A program made the position numbers and the translations under genes. A stretch of 64,000 nucleotides of DNA from the NCBI GenBank assembly GCA_006384855.1, contig VCJN01001070.1, forward strand, positions 62,001 to 126,000, given 5' to 3'. Of the stretch, positions 31,699-42,434 are shown piece after piece; the stretch's first letter is position 1; every line of letters starts with the position of its first letter. Source of the stretch: Tetraselmis striata. Its lineage: Eukaryota > Chlorophyta > Chlorodendrophyceae > Chlorodendrales > Chlorodendraceae. The notes under the pieces are model-generated. The model had not been told where the DNA came from and ran no database searches. It saw only the letters and a list, made by a program, of their open reading frames with translations.

Positions 31699-34574
31699 TT
31701 AGCATTTGGCAATGCAGGCCAGGGTTCGCCAAGGGCGCTCCGCACGCGCGTTATGATGAGGGCTATAGCTGTCGCACGTCTGCATATCCACATTAGCGTT
31801 TTTGCAGATCTTCTCAAGAGAAGAGCACAGGAACACAGCAGCGCGGTCAACGCGGATCTGACGGACAGTGAAGCCCTTGCGGCGTGCGAAAGCCAAGAAG
31901 CGATCCACGGCACCTGCGGCCTCGGACTGCGTAACAAGACTGCCCGCCAGGTGAACATTCGTGCGCCGGCAGTTGGCGCCAATCATCCAGCGGCGACCGT
32001 GAAGCGACGGAGCCATAGGTCCCCATATGTCGAGATTGAGTACGGCGAATGGTTCATGCTCGAAACGTGAGCCGACGGTGCGAGGAACTGCAGCAACGGT
32101 GGACTTGACGAGTGCGCATACCTCGCAGAATGGGGCACCGGTAACATAGGGGAGACTGGGCACCAGTTTGGCGGTTCGCAAGATGCCGTCATGATGGGTG
32201 TGACCCATCCGCGCATGGAGGAGTGCAGCCTGGGCACGAGAGCCAGCAAAACCGCCCGAACGGCCGACAGCGGCCGCCGCCACCGGCACGGGAGAGGCGA
32301 GTGTGCGAGCACTAGCTTGGGGCGCATCGGCAGAAGGGGTCACGACAGCGTGCAACGCGTAGAGTCCGACATCGTGCATACGTTCCACATTGACGTCCGC
32401 GCCGCAGGGGAGCGTCATGGTAGAAGTGCTGGGGCCGAAGTAGAAAGTCGCGCCGGAGGACTGCGCTACGCTCTGGCTGAAAAGGAACTCCACTGCGTGC
32501 GGAAGAGCGGCGGTGAGAAGGCCGGGAGCGTGGAGTACATTCCGCAAAACGGAGACGACTGGTTGACCGGCGGTAGATGTGTAAGTAATAACGTGTAAGG
32601 TACGCACACCGTAAACTGTTGCGCGTAGGCCGCCAAGGCGAAACTGGTCCGAGGATGCCAGTGTCGTGTAAGTATAGAAACGACGACGCCGCCCAGCGAC
32701 GTGCCACGATGCGCCGCTGTCCAGGAGGAATAGCTGAGGACTGGGAGGTGCGGTGTTTGGAAGAACATCACACGCGGGTAGAGCCGCACAGGGTATAGAT
32801 GTGCAAAGATAGGCCGCCACGGCCCGGAAGAACCAGACCGCGAGGTTGCGGTCGACGCAGCCTCCGAGGGCTGCACACAACTCGTTGTTGGGGATAGATG
32901 TGCAGAGCACCGCGTTCCTAGGGAAACCCATGATGAGAGCGCGCACTAGAGCATCCGGTTCCTCCATCTTTCCAAAATGCATCAGCATGCCAGCACCAGG
33001 AGATCCGTCCGACTGAGGACGAAAGGCATAACTCCCTGCCGTTGCGACTAGTTTAGGGAGGTGATGTTGGTCAGGGCGAATGCATGTCCATTCGGGCGAC
33101 ATGCCGTGCGATGACAGCACCGACGCCAGTGGCGGAGCCGAGTGACGTTGAGCGGCGTAGTGGTCCATGAGAGAGCTATAAGGAGCGGCGATGGTCCACA
33201 GGAGTGTACGCCGGGCAGCCGACGAACCGCAGTCCAACGCGTTCACGATGAGAGGCTCGCCAAGAGAGAGGATAAGCTCCGGACACTTCAGCGCTCCCGG
33301 CACATTTTCTATTATGTAAGAAACTGAGGCAGGCTGCGCATCCGCCAGATGCCGTACAATGCGAATGACGGCTGCCATGACGCCGCTGCGCATATCCTCC
33401 CACCCGCGACCGCAGCCAGCACTAGACCAGGGCTCACAGCAGGGCCCCGCAGCGACCAGGGTGACTGGAGGCATGGCTGCAAGCACATCCTCAGTGATTA
33501 AGGTCACGTCTTGCGGCGTAGAGGAGAACGCCTCATGAAAGGCGTCCTCGTGGAGCTGGGTCGGGTACTCGGCAAACAGCATCCGAAGGCGGTCCGCAGC
33601 CCAACGTCTCCGCACGGGACTAATTTCGCAAAGTGTCACCCTAGTGACCACGAAGCCTGCCGTCAGCATGCCGTCGAGCAGAGAGAGCGTCCCGCCGCAG
33701 CACAGCCCAAAGAAGTGATTGATAATGAGAGCATGAGGAAGAGGCACCAGGCCCACGGTCTGAAGGGACGGAAGCTCCGGGGCGGAGGCGGGGGGTGCAG
33801 CAGCAGCTGTGAAAACCAATGCGGATGGCGCGCACATGTCCATGGTTGCGGTGCAGCCAGTCGGAGTCGCAGGGTCCGTGACTGGTGAGTGATGGTCAAT
33901 GGCGGGTCGCTCCAACGGCAGTGATACGCTGTCAAGGGCATGCGTGCAAAGTGAGGAATGGCCACGTGGCCGGAGTGGACCAGCGGCAGATGGGGCATCA
34001 GTGTAGAGAGAGTAGTGACGCCCACAATTTGTGTGGTCGATGAGGGGTGAGGCCGATCCACGTAGGGCACATGTGTCGTGCTGACCGCCGCGCCCAGCCA
34101 GACCAACGCCGCCACTCCGCGCGGTCGTGGTGTCGTTGAGGAAACCGCAGTCACCGCAGTCAGTATAGGTGGCGCACTCAGCGCCCTCTCCGCCAGCACG
34201 CGTTCCATCCATCACGTCGAGCAGCTCATCGAATCCATCACAGCCGGCCGAGACGGAGTAACTGCGCTGTCCTTGCGGGAGCTCAGTCGGTGTAGTCTGG
34301 GCGACGGTGGGGGAGGGCACATTGAATCCGTCGCAGATGGGAAGGGAGAGCGGAAAAGCGGGGGCGTGAGCCATGCACACGAAACCGTCCCCAGGCAACT
34401 CCACGGTGGGGGGGGGCGCTGGCGATAGCGCCAGTGGGCCGCCCGCCAGGGAACACAGGCGGCTGGGACTTGACAGGGTTCGGGCGTGCTCCCGCTGAAG
34501 TGCGAAGGCCGCCGCTGGCAAGCCACGCAGGTTTCTCCGCCGGCGGGGAATCAAGGAGCCTGGAGCCGTTGACG
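31699..34574 (-). CDS. copia Pol, N-terminal part: DNA methyltransferase, protease, integrase
   Basis: A 951-codon open frame read from 34554 (a TTG; no ATG needed if made by frameshifting from gag), ending at TAA 31699-31701. Residues 1-270 are low-complexity Pro/Ala/Ser/Thr with no known domain. Residues 276-583 form a C5 DNA methyltransferase. An aspartic protease follows (LFLLDSGASWHVAG, about 608-621), then the GAG-pre-integrase zinc region (HARMGHTHHDGILR, CEVC) and the integrase core (LDIWGPM, IRVDRAAVF). The stop falls in the integrase core, where relatives have an ordinary residue before LLYAGLP. A methyltransferase upstream of protease is absent from ordinary copia elements. Confidence 0.9.
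32806..33729 (-). other. C5 cytosine DNA methyltransferase domain inside copia Pol
   Basis: Motifs appear in the canonical order. Motif I is NHFFGLCCGGTLSLLDGM (SAM binding), followed by the motif II acid in VTLCEISPVRR. Motif IV is VAAGPCCEPWSSAG, whose second Cys (codon 33436-33438, residue 373) aligns with the catalytic Cys of PCQ/PCN. Motif VI is YIIENVPG with the ENV triad, and motif VIII is DCGSSAARRTLLWTI. The C-terminal helix region is MGFPRNAVLCTSIPNNELC then ALGGCVDRNLAVWFFRAV. The ending resembles DNMT3-type enzymes more than bacterial Dcm. All residues needed for activity seem present, with Glu in place of Gln/Asn after the Cys. Expected reaction: SAM-dependent 5-methylation of cytosine in DNA, possibly the element's own cDNA. 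Confidence 0.85.
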
Positions 34575-34579
34575 TGCCG
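34575..34579 (+). other. target site duplication of the nested LTR element (left)
   Basis: TGCCG before the left LTR, repeated at 40324-40328 after the right LTR. Confidence 0.9.
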
Positions 34580-34952
34580 TGTAAGCTTTAGGCGAGGGAC
34601 TTTAGCATAGGCAAGGGAAAGGTTTGCAGCAAAGGAGATTGTTACAGTGTACCGGGGTGTACATGGCTATATACAACTATCGGCTCAGCAGTCGGTCGCA
34701 TGCGCAGGCATTAGGCTTGGGTATGCAATCTAGGCTTGGAGTCATCAGGGAGCCATCGGGGCGTAATGGCTGACGAGGGCATGATCACGTGGGCGTGATC
34801 ACGTGTAACATGTGCGCAGTCTATATGTATGGGCGGATGAGCAGTATGTATATAGGCGTGCTAGTATATAAGTGAGTGGACAGTATGGGTATGGGTGTAC
34901 GCATGAATGCGGGTATAGGTATGCAGGTAGGGTTATGGTGGTAACCCTAACA
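34580..34952 (-). repeat. nested element LTR (3' LTR by transcription)
   Basis: It contains a direct repeat of GATCACGTG spaced by GGC, with CACGTG palindromes, at about 34783-34804, a plausible bZIP/bHLH-type protein site. Confidence 0.9.
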
Positions 34953-35170
34953 TTCCATCCCGGCCCCAAAAAAAGCAGACTCATGGGAATGATACGCAGG
35001 GGAAGCGGGTGGGGTATTCGGCGGACATGGCACGGTGATCGGTGTGCGCAAGCATTGCGACAGGGACAAGCAGATTGTGTCGGGCATAATCATGGAGCAT
35101 ATCACTACGACCTGTCAGGTTAAATAGCATATGTCGCCCAGAAATTGTGGAATACGGGATGGCAGTGCAT

Positions 35171-35337
35171 AGCAAAAGGCAAGCGGAGTTGGCAGGAGTT
35201 GGCAGGCGGACTGTGGCAAGCTTACTGCAAAGCAATATGTGCGACATTGCCATGGCAAAAGGCAAGCATAGTTGGCAGGAGTTGGCAGGCTGGGTTTGAC
35301 AAGCTGACTGCGAAGCAATATGTGAGACGTTGACATC
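35171..35337 (+). repeat. 83-base tandem duplication
   Basis: Two units share CAAAAGGCAAGC, AGTTGGCAGGAGTTGGCAGG and AAGCAATATGTG. Inside each unit GTTGGCAG is itself doubled. Confidence 0.8.
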
Positions 35338-38261
35338 CAGACTTTATCGGGGCGAGTTTGGCATATGCTACGTATGTTCGATACACAGGTATTGGCGAGT
35401 TCTAACTTTCAGTCATGTATTTCTGCATATGGTATTTTGGCGATGTCAATGTAATCCGCAGAGTCCACTTGTTGGTATAACAAGTTAGCGGGTGTGAGCG
35501 GGTTTGTGCCGTAGCGGGCGTCAAGCGGAGTGCATGTAGTTGCGGATTGGTAGGCATCGTCGCATAAAATAAAACTGACGAGGGAGAAGGTATATTGCCA
35601 GGCGTTATCACGTAACGAGCATGAGCGGTAAATGTTTTGTTATAACCGAGGTGAAGCGGGGATTGCGGTCTTTCATTATTATGCTACAAGGGTCGTTAGG
35701 GCGGAAAATATTGTAAATAAGTAAAACGGGCAAGCCGAGGAGCGTCTACGTGGATACGGCAAGGGATGAAGTGGGCTTGTATTGTAAATGCGTGCACACG
35801 TGTGGGTGTAGCGGCAAAGATATTTCGCAGAGGGCGGCATGCCATTGATAAACAAAGTTCATGGGAATAATTACCTAGAGGCACATGTGTGGGTGTACGG
35901 GAGACACGGAGCCTATGGGTTGATATGAAAACTTTCGCAGGTTGGCAAGTCTGTCGGTAGATCCTATTGCGCATAATGGGTCACCATATGTTTTCCAAAT
36001 AGTAGGGCGTGCGGCATCGAGCAAGGTGGCCGGCAGTGGGTACAGTACTTCTGGAATGACCAAATCAAGACAGAATTTGTCCGAGGCGGGCAGGCATACT
36101 TATAAGCATAACCCGTTGCTGGAATTATATTACGTGAATGTGAATATGGTTACGATAGTCATAGTTTGTTTCGGTGGTATAGTTGTGGCGAATTGCTCGA
36201 TTGTTAATTCTAGATTAACTTGAAGGTGGGAGTAGTGCATGGTAAATATGAGAGAAAATCGGGCAACGTGTCAGTAGATCTGTGTCAAGCAGTTGAATGT
36301 CGCGTTTTGTTTATTCTTGGCGTAAATCCGGACGACGAGACCGGGCATCGGTCTCATTCTAGGAGCTTTTATTGCAATATAATATGTTCGGGTGCGGCGG
36401 GTGCGGGCGGGGGTCAGTGGTTTGCTAGGTATGGTAGTGAGTGACGGCGGCTTGGGCGAGCAGGTGCCGGAGAGTGGCATGCATAGTGTGGTCTCAGCGT
36501 GATCTAAGAACCATTTTGTATGAAAAAGCGTCATATTGTCAAAGCGTATTCATGCGAAAAAGTTCTTATTGGGCATAGGTGCTGTATTTGGCATGGTTAT
36601 ATCGTGAAACTTTTGGACAGCGGTTAAGGCGTATGCATACGCATATATTAGCCAATTGCGAATGGCAACAATGTTTGGAAGGGCGCGTGTCTCGTTGGCT
36701 ATGTAATGGCCCAAATATTCGTGTTCGTTAAGGCAGTTGCATCAGTATGCGATGTTTGGCAAGCAAAATAAGCGTGGTTTTCAGGTGTATGAAGTGTTCA
36801 TTGAGCGAGGTACACAATACCAAAACGTTGCCAAACTAGATAAGAATAAACGCGGTGCTATGCGAATGCAAAACAACGTTACCCAGCATCAAGCGTTGAA
36901 TTGCCAATGGATTATGGACAATCCAAATACCATGGTCTGAAATTCAAGCTCACCGAACCGAGTTTTGAACGATATTGTGCGGGCATCCGTATATGTTTGA
37001 TTGCAAGTTGGTGTTAGATCAAAACTCTGTCGAGGGTGGAATGTATACAATATAGCCGGACATCATATCTATTACGAGCATGGTGGCGTGTGGTACTAGA
37101 ATATTATTCGGCGGTTATACATATATATAGTTGTATATGCATATGTATATGTATATGTGCAATCTGTCGGTAGTCAATGCAAATGCGCATGCTACCATAA
37201 ATTGCATGCTCGGTCAAATAGGATAAGTGCAGCATAAGGCGGAAGAGATTACCCAACAAATTCTGTGTCGAAAAGGGCGCTTAAGTGCGTTGTGTGTATT
37301 ATTTTCTGATTCAGGAGGTGAGTGGCAATATGTTTTGCCGGGTGGTAGGCGGGTATCTTAGAGCAATGGTATTTTGAAGCTGAAGCCGGGGCGGTACTGC
37401 TGGAAGGGGATTTAACGGCTGGCATGCTTGTGTATATGTTTAAGTATGAAGGTTCTTATTCGTTTTAGTACATCAGTAGCATACCAGTCGGTGGTAACAA
37501 CGAAAAAATCGCGATTTAATTTACTGGGCAACAGTGCGGCCATTGCGTGGTACACGCGAATCATGGTGTAAGAGCATATCATTGGGATCCCTTAAAAGGC
37601 GTGGTGTTGGCCTGTATAGCACCTCGGTATAAATAGAGCGGGGTTCGGCCGGATACAAGTGATATAAGTGCGGCCGCCGGGGAGCGAAATATGGGTGCCG
37701 GTAGTTCAGCTATTGGCTAGGTGGTAATTATGAGCAGAAATGATACGCGAGAACACCGTTGAAATTGTTCTTAAATTTGGTTAAACAGTCGTATGGACGA
37801 ATTTAACCTCTGCTCAGCAGTATCTAGTAATGCGCAACTGAAATGTGCCGGACTCAGACGCTACAGGCATAATTGATACGGCTGCGGCGGCGGCCTTCCG
37901 TGTAGTAATAATAACATAGGGCTGTACGCCGTAATTTCCCAGCGGCGCGGTACATACAGGCGGTAGCGACTACCGGTACCAGGATCATTAAATATTTGCG
38001 GGCAGGCGGCATTTATGTTAAAACAGTGTATCGCATCGCCGGAGTCTTTAACAGTTTTATAAACCAGTGTGGACGGCCGGGCAATTTGTGTTTTAGCATT
38101 ATCTGGTAAGGATTAGTAGTAAATATAATTATTGGACGTACAGGTACCTGTAGAGGTTACGAAAGCTTTTTTTTTTTTGGTTTTCAAAGCGGGGCTGACG
38201 GCGATATTAATATCGGGCATATGTGTCTTACCTTCAGGCTCTAGCTCAAGAGCCCTGACGT

Positions 38262-38321
38262 GTGCAGACCGCATGCTGCGGCTGTGCGCGGTGTGCAGAC
38301 CGCATGCTGCGGCCGTGCGCA
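38262..38321 (+). repeat. 30-base tandem duplication
   Basis: GTGCAGACCGCATGCTGCGG occurs twice, followed each time by (C/T)(T/C)GTGCGC. Confidence 0.8.
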
Positions 38322-39642
38322 GTGGTCGCCTGCGTATCGACAGTGCTATCCGCAAGGTACCCGGGTAGGCATCGACGACCCAGTTGGTCGGTGGCATAGG
38401 CAGGTTGTTAGTGGCAGATGTGGCGATGTAAGTATGTGGCCGAAACACGCGTGGATATGGTAATAGGGGATGAGGCGGTTTGAACTAGATGGGGCGCTAG
38501 GAGTTCCCGAGTTACCTAAATTCGCTATCCGCGGCGCTATAATACTCGTTAATATAGTTAATAGTCGCTACCTCTATCTGTAGCGGTTAAGCCGTAAACT
38601 CTGAATCTGTAGCGGTGGAAGAAAACTATGGGATGGGTGTGGTATAGCGTGCTGTAATCGTCCTAATAATAATAAGTAGATTATTATTATAATGCTGAGT
38701 ATAGATATAGGATATCAGCAGTGATTTAGTCGTTAGTATGACTCACGAAGTGTGCCTACGCACGAATCCTTTTCATACATGGAACATATGCGTAATGTGG
38801 CAGGTCAATAAACACAGTATGACCGATGAACGATGTAGTAGACTGACTATCGCATGTACAAAAACTCAGATAGACCGTGGTAACGCAAAAGAAAAACATT
38901 TAACGAACAGCGAACTGTAGTCGTTACCAGTACCTGTACTCGTTAGGTCAGGCGCAAGTAGTCGTTATTAATTAATTACTATAGGCGTTCACGTGGGGTC
39001 ATTACGATGACTGAAGCCGTGGCGGTGGGCGGGCAGGCAGTTCGCCAGGCAGGTTTGGGTTTTGTCAGTGCAGGGCCGGGGGGCGTCGGCAATATTTTCG
39101 GGTAGCAGCATGTTTCGCTATTGCGGATAACAAGTGGCAGCAGCTGTGTCAGCTGGGATGGCAAAGCAGGCAGATGCTAGCAGGAACCGGCACAGCTCGT
39201 GCGAGGGCAACGAGTGTGTCGACTCGACAGGCAACGGGCCTGAAGAGGAGGCCCCGTCATGCGCAGACACCGGCACGCAGGGCTCGGCCGCGCTCTCAGG
39301 AGTTAGCTCGTTCACTGGGGGCAAGCCAACAGGCATAGTCTCGGGAATGGGGAACAATACGGCCAGTCAGACAGATTATCGATTGGTTTTCAATTCGAAA
39401 TCAAATCTAGGCTGGCCCCAAACCGTCGTTAACCGGGAAGGCGGTGCGAGTTCAGCTAGGTAATACCCTTAGCTGCCTTCTGGCAGCCATTGTCTGGTGC
39501 CACTGTTGTGCCTTGCTCGTCGACGAGCATTTCTTGACGGAGTCGCCCGTTCGGCGACATCCATCGCATATGCCGTCATATTCGGTCAGCGCTGAGGGTT
39601 AGTGGCAGAGGGATGCGTGGCGGCGTGGGGGAGCGTGCGGCC

Positions 39643-39666
39643 GGGGGGGGGGGGGGGGGGGGGGGG
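39643..39666 (+). repeat. G24 homopolymer
   Basis: Inside the nested LTR element, about 300 bases from its 5' LTR. Confidence 0.9.
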
Positions 39667-39950
39667 CGAAGTGACGTTCATTGGCGATGCGGGATGATGC
39701 GTAGTGATGTCCGTGGCTAGGGCGCGGGTCGTGGGTTTGGCCAGCTCGGCCCGGATTACACGGGCCACCGGGCGGTGTCGATATGTACTTCGTTGGTTAG
39801 CGGCGGCGGCGGCGGCAGTGATAGGCTGGTCGTTCACGATGGCAGGTGCGGGGAGGGGGGGCGACCGGCAGCAGCGCCAGGCGCGGCGGGGGACGGGCAT
39901 GCGCAGTGGAAACGCAACGGGGGATCTTAACCAGAGCTCAGCGAAACCAA

Positions 39951-40323
39951 TGTAAGCTTTAGGCGAGGGACTTTAGCATAGGCAAGGGAAAGGTTTGCAG
40001 CAAAGGAGATTGTTACAGTGTACCGGGGTGTACATGGCTTTATACAACTATCGGCTCAGCAGTCGGTCGCATGCGCAGGCATTAGGCTTGGGTATGCAAT
40101 CTAGGCTTGGAGTCATCAGGGAGCCATCGGGGCGTAATGGCTGACGAGGGCATGATCACGTGGGCGTGATCACGTGTAACATGTGCGCAGTCTATATGTA
40201 TGGGCGGATGAGCAGTATGTATATAGGCGTGCTAGTATATAAGTGAGTGGACAGTATGGGTATGGGTGTACACATGAATGCGGGTATAGGTATGCAGGTA
40301 GGGTTATGGTGGTAACCCTAACA
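39951..40323 (-). repeat. nested element LTR (5' LTR by transcription)
   Basis: It differs from the left LTR by A/T near 34671 and G/A near 34901 (left coordinates). Confidence 0.95.
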
Positions 40324-41150
40324 TGCCGTGTTTGCAAGCAATACGGTGCTGTGTGACGGGAACGACCACATCGACTGCATTCACGGTCGGGGTAGGACTG
40401 GGTAGGGAGCGACGCCGACATTGCCACTGGTGGTGGGGTGACGGGAGCAGGAGCGCGAGTAATAAGGTCAACGTGCGGTGACAACGACGGGCGCCTGGCG
40501 GCCTCACGAAGAGCCTTGATCATGACCTTGCCGCGAAGCGCTGCGTAGTCGCAGTGGATGCCATCTGCCCGTAGCTCCTCCAAGTCGCCCCGCAGTTTCT
40601 CATAGCGCTCGTGAATACCGGGAACAAAATATAGATCCATGAAGTCGTCGTCCGTAAGCTCCGCCTCCAGGGTTGTACGCAAGGTACGGCGCGCAGTCTC
40701 CATGCGATAAAGGTAGGCGCCTAAGTCTTCATGTGCGAGTTGACCACGGCGCAGGCCGTCCAGTACCGTTTTTACGTGCCTATGCTTGTGCTGCTGAAAC
40801 ATGTTTAACACCGCTCCCCATGCAGCCGCGCCATGATGGTTGTCGATAGCGAGGACATCGTTGTCAAGAGGGGTACAATAATTGACCTCCGCAGTTGCAA
40901 GAGGATTTTGTTGAACGGCTGCCTCCACGCACTCGAAGAGAAGATTTTGACGCAGGTAGCCACTGCCCCCGGCCAGGGCCTCAGCGAGGCCGTTTCTGGC
41001 AGCCCAAGATGTAAAGGACTTGCGCCATGTGATAAAATCTTCAATGCTTGCCCGGTCCGCAAGTTTGGGAGCGCGCTGTGGCTCGACACGTTGCATGGTG
41101 CTCTCCTCAAGAAGGACAGCGGGGGATGCGCCGGAGGTTGCCGAAGTCAT
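40324..41150 (-). CDS. copia Gag, interrupted at its 3' end
   Basis: The frame starts at ATG 41150 and runs 275 codons before the nested LTR. It has a Ty1/copia-type Gag helical core (IEDFITWRKSFTSWAARNGL through VLDGLRRGQLAHEDLGAYL and YFVPGIHERYEKLRGDLEEL). A CCHC zinc knuckle of exact CX2CX4HX4C spacing lies at 40338-40379 (CSRCGRSRHTAPYC). Gag packages the element RNA into virus-like particles. In this copy the last codons read into the LTR and stop at 40170. If the insertion and one TSD are ignored, the Gag frame runs on about 97 codons past the junction to a TGA, overlapping Pol, which lies in the +1 frame. Confidence 0.9.
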
Positions 41151-41584
41151 GTTTATGGGGAAAAGAATGGGTTGAAAGGTTGAAAGTCGTCCTGCCAGTG
41201 GCAGTGAATGTGATGACAGGAAGAGGTTGGTGGTGATGTTGCAGAATTATATGCTTTTCGGCAAGCTGAGATGATGTCGACCGCAAGCTTGTAGAGGATG
41301 AGTAAGGAGAAAGCCAAAGACGTTGAGGCTGAGGCAGACACGAAGTGGCAGAAAGTAGAGACGACGTCTGAAGACGTTGTCGACACGAGGATGTTGAAGC
41401 GGGTGTCCAAAATATAGGAAAGGGGGAAGGAAAGTCGATCAGTTTTCAAGCTGCTTTTCAGGTCGGCGCGCTTGTTGGCAAGCAGCTGGAGCGGCCGAGG
41501 CAGTGCAAAAGGAAAGGCAAAGGAAGTCGGTGGAGTTCACTCGATGCTGTCGAGGAAGTCTACCAAGTGAGAGGGCCCATAGCC
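41151..41584 (-). other. copia leader with primer-binding site
   Basis: 434-base untranslated leader between 5' LTR and gag. At the LTR edge the - strand reads GGCTATGGGCCCTC, complementary to GAGGGCCCATAGCC, which resembles the anticodon arm of initiator tRNA-Met (GGGCYCAUAACC). This suggests half-tRNA priming as in Drosophila copia and Ty5. One position differs from the usual tRNA. Confidence 0.5.
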
Positions 41585-41909
41585 TGACAAAGGGATGGCT
41601 CAGGAACTGGAAGCAGAGAAGGAAGGAATGATTACAGTTCCGGAATTCCGGGCTATATATATGTATGGTCGTGCGGCTGAACGGTCACACCTCGGTCAGC
41701 CTCGCACGCACTCTTGATGGATACGGGTAGTTAGCCGGTATCTCTAGGGTCTCTAAGTGAAACTACTAGAAATGCTAAGCGTTGCCCTTGTATAGGGGAG
41801 GGGAACCGCCGGGTCGCCGAACGGTCACTTGACATGGTGACGATGGTGATTTAACTGTCGGGTGTAGGGTTTGACAAAGCATGGCTAGCCAGGGCTTGAC
41901 TAGCCAACA
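41585..41909 (-). repeat. copia 5' LTR
   Basis: 325 bp, TG...CA, followed by the CAGTG target duplication at 41910-41914. Confidence 0.95.
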
Positions 41910-42056
41910 CAGTGCATAACCTCGTATCGTCGCCCGCCATGCCCCGCCGACCGCCGACCGCCGACCGCCGTCGCCCGGCTCCAGATTCAAACCATCGTCA
42001 GCGCGCGACGGGCAGCGCAGGGCCTGGCAAGTGTCGTCTCGCCTCTGGGCGGATGG

Positions 42057-42434
42057 TTTTTTTTCCGCCCCCGGGACAGGACTGGCACCAGTGAAACCCT
42101 TGCAGCGTCTCTACGACGGCCGTTTGGGCTGCAGCAATCCAGTTACGGAAAGCCCTGGGTAGGCGACGCTCCGTTATAGTCATCAAGCAAATTGCCGAAG
42201 CATTCTGCAAGACTAATTAAAAGCCAGTGACGGAATTTCCAACACTGTTGGATCACCGTCTAAAACACTGCCATCAAAATACCCGGCACTGAAAAGGTCC
42301 GCCCTACCCGTTTGGGCGTCGGCCCATTCGAGTAATGCGAGTTGGGGCAAGCCCCAACCCGCGGAGCAAAGCATTTCGAGAGTGCGAAACATGTGCAATA
42401 AAAAAGGCAATGTGAGGGAGGGCCCGACGCCATA
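42057..42434 (-). mobile_element. 5'-truncated LINE 3' end
   Basis: On the - strand it matches 63630-63994 of the LINE at the window end (blocks ATGGCGTCGGGCCCTCCCTC, GGCTTGCCCCAACTCGC, GACAATAACGGAGCGTCGCC-like, ACGGCCGTCGTAGAGACG). It ends in A8 (T8 at 42057-42064). Flanking GGCGGATGG (42048-42056) and GGCGGGTGG (42435-42443) look like a 9-base target duplication with one mismatch. It encodes only the protein's C-terminus (LPQLALLEWAD). Confidence 0.8.

Larger units (their letters stand above)
34953..39950. other. interior of the nested element, no genes
   Basis: 5 kb of lower-GC sequence without recognisable coding. It has an 83-base tandem duplication (35171-35337), an alternating TATATG stretch (about 37111-37160) and a 30-base duplication (38262-38321). 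The right 1 kb is GC-richer with a G24 run. Confidence 0.7.
34580..40323 (-). mobile_element. nested non-coding LTR element (LARD-like) inside the copia gag-pol junction
   Basis: Two 373-bp LTRs (34580-34952 and 39951-40323) in the same orientation start TG, end CA and differ at two bases. The 5-bp TSD TGCCG is perfect. On the - strand a TGGTTTCGCTGAGCTCTGG primer-binding-like sequence lies one base inside the right LTR, and a purine-rich stretch (GGGGCCGGGATGGAA) abuts the left LTR. The element is therefore read on the - strand, like its host element. The 5.0-kb interior has no ORF above about 110 codons and no gag, protease, integrase or RT motif on either strand. It must have been moved by another element's proteins. 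Confidence 0.9.
28604..41909 (-). mobile_element. Ty1/copia LTR retrotransposon encoding a DNA methyltransferase
   Basis: Bounded by 325-bp LTRs (28604-28928 and 41585-41909) that start TG, end CA and differ at 3 positions, with a CAGTG target duplication. It is transcribed on the - strand. Order: 5' LTR, leader, gag (41150 down), Pol with methyltransferase, protease, integrase, reverse transcriptase and RNase H, then a G7 polypurine tract and 3' LTR. The integrase-RT-RNase H order and YVDDI make it Ty1/copia. Without the nested 5.7-kb insertion and one duplicated TSD copy it would be about 7.6 kb. The nested insertion and one stop codon in integrase make this copy non-autonomous now. The near-identical LTRs mean recent activity. 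Confidence 0.95.

Noticed and set aside
21374-31701. Nuclear genetic code with TAA/TAG read as Gln (as in some ulvophyte algae)
   Set aside because: In-frame TAA/TAG at plausible Gln sites (21374, 31699, 47625, 56961) invite this. However, the coiled-coil, C2, CPBP and transporter exons use dozens of CAG/CAA Gln codons without a single in-frame TAA or TAG. Several genes also appear to end in TAG or TAA.
39901-39950. Initiator tRNA-Met-like words (GCGCAGTGGAAACGC) before the right nested LTR
   Set aside because: The order of arms and the anticodon do not fit a tRNA; only the last bases next to the LTR are kept as a possible primer-binding site.
34953-39950. Hidden gag-pol genes in the nested element
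   Set aside because: Both strands were read; the longest frames are about 110 codons with no DSG, YVDD, zinc-knuckle or integrase motif.
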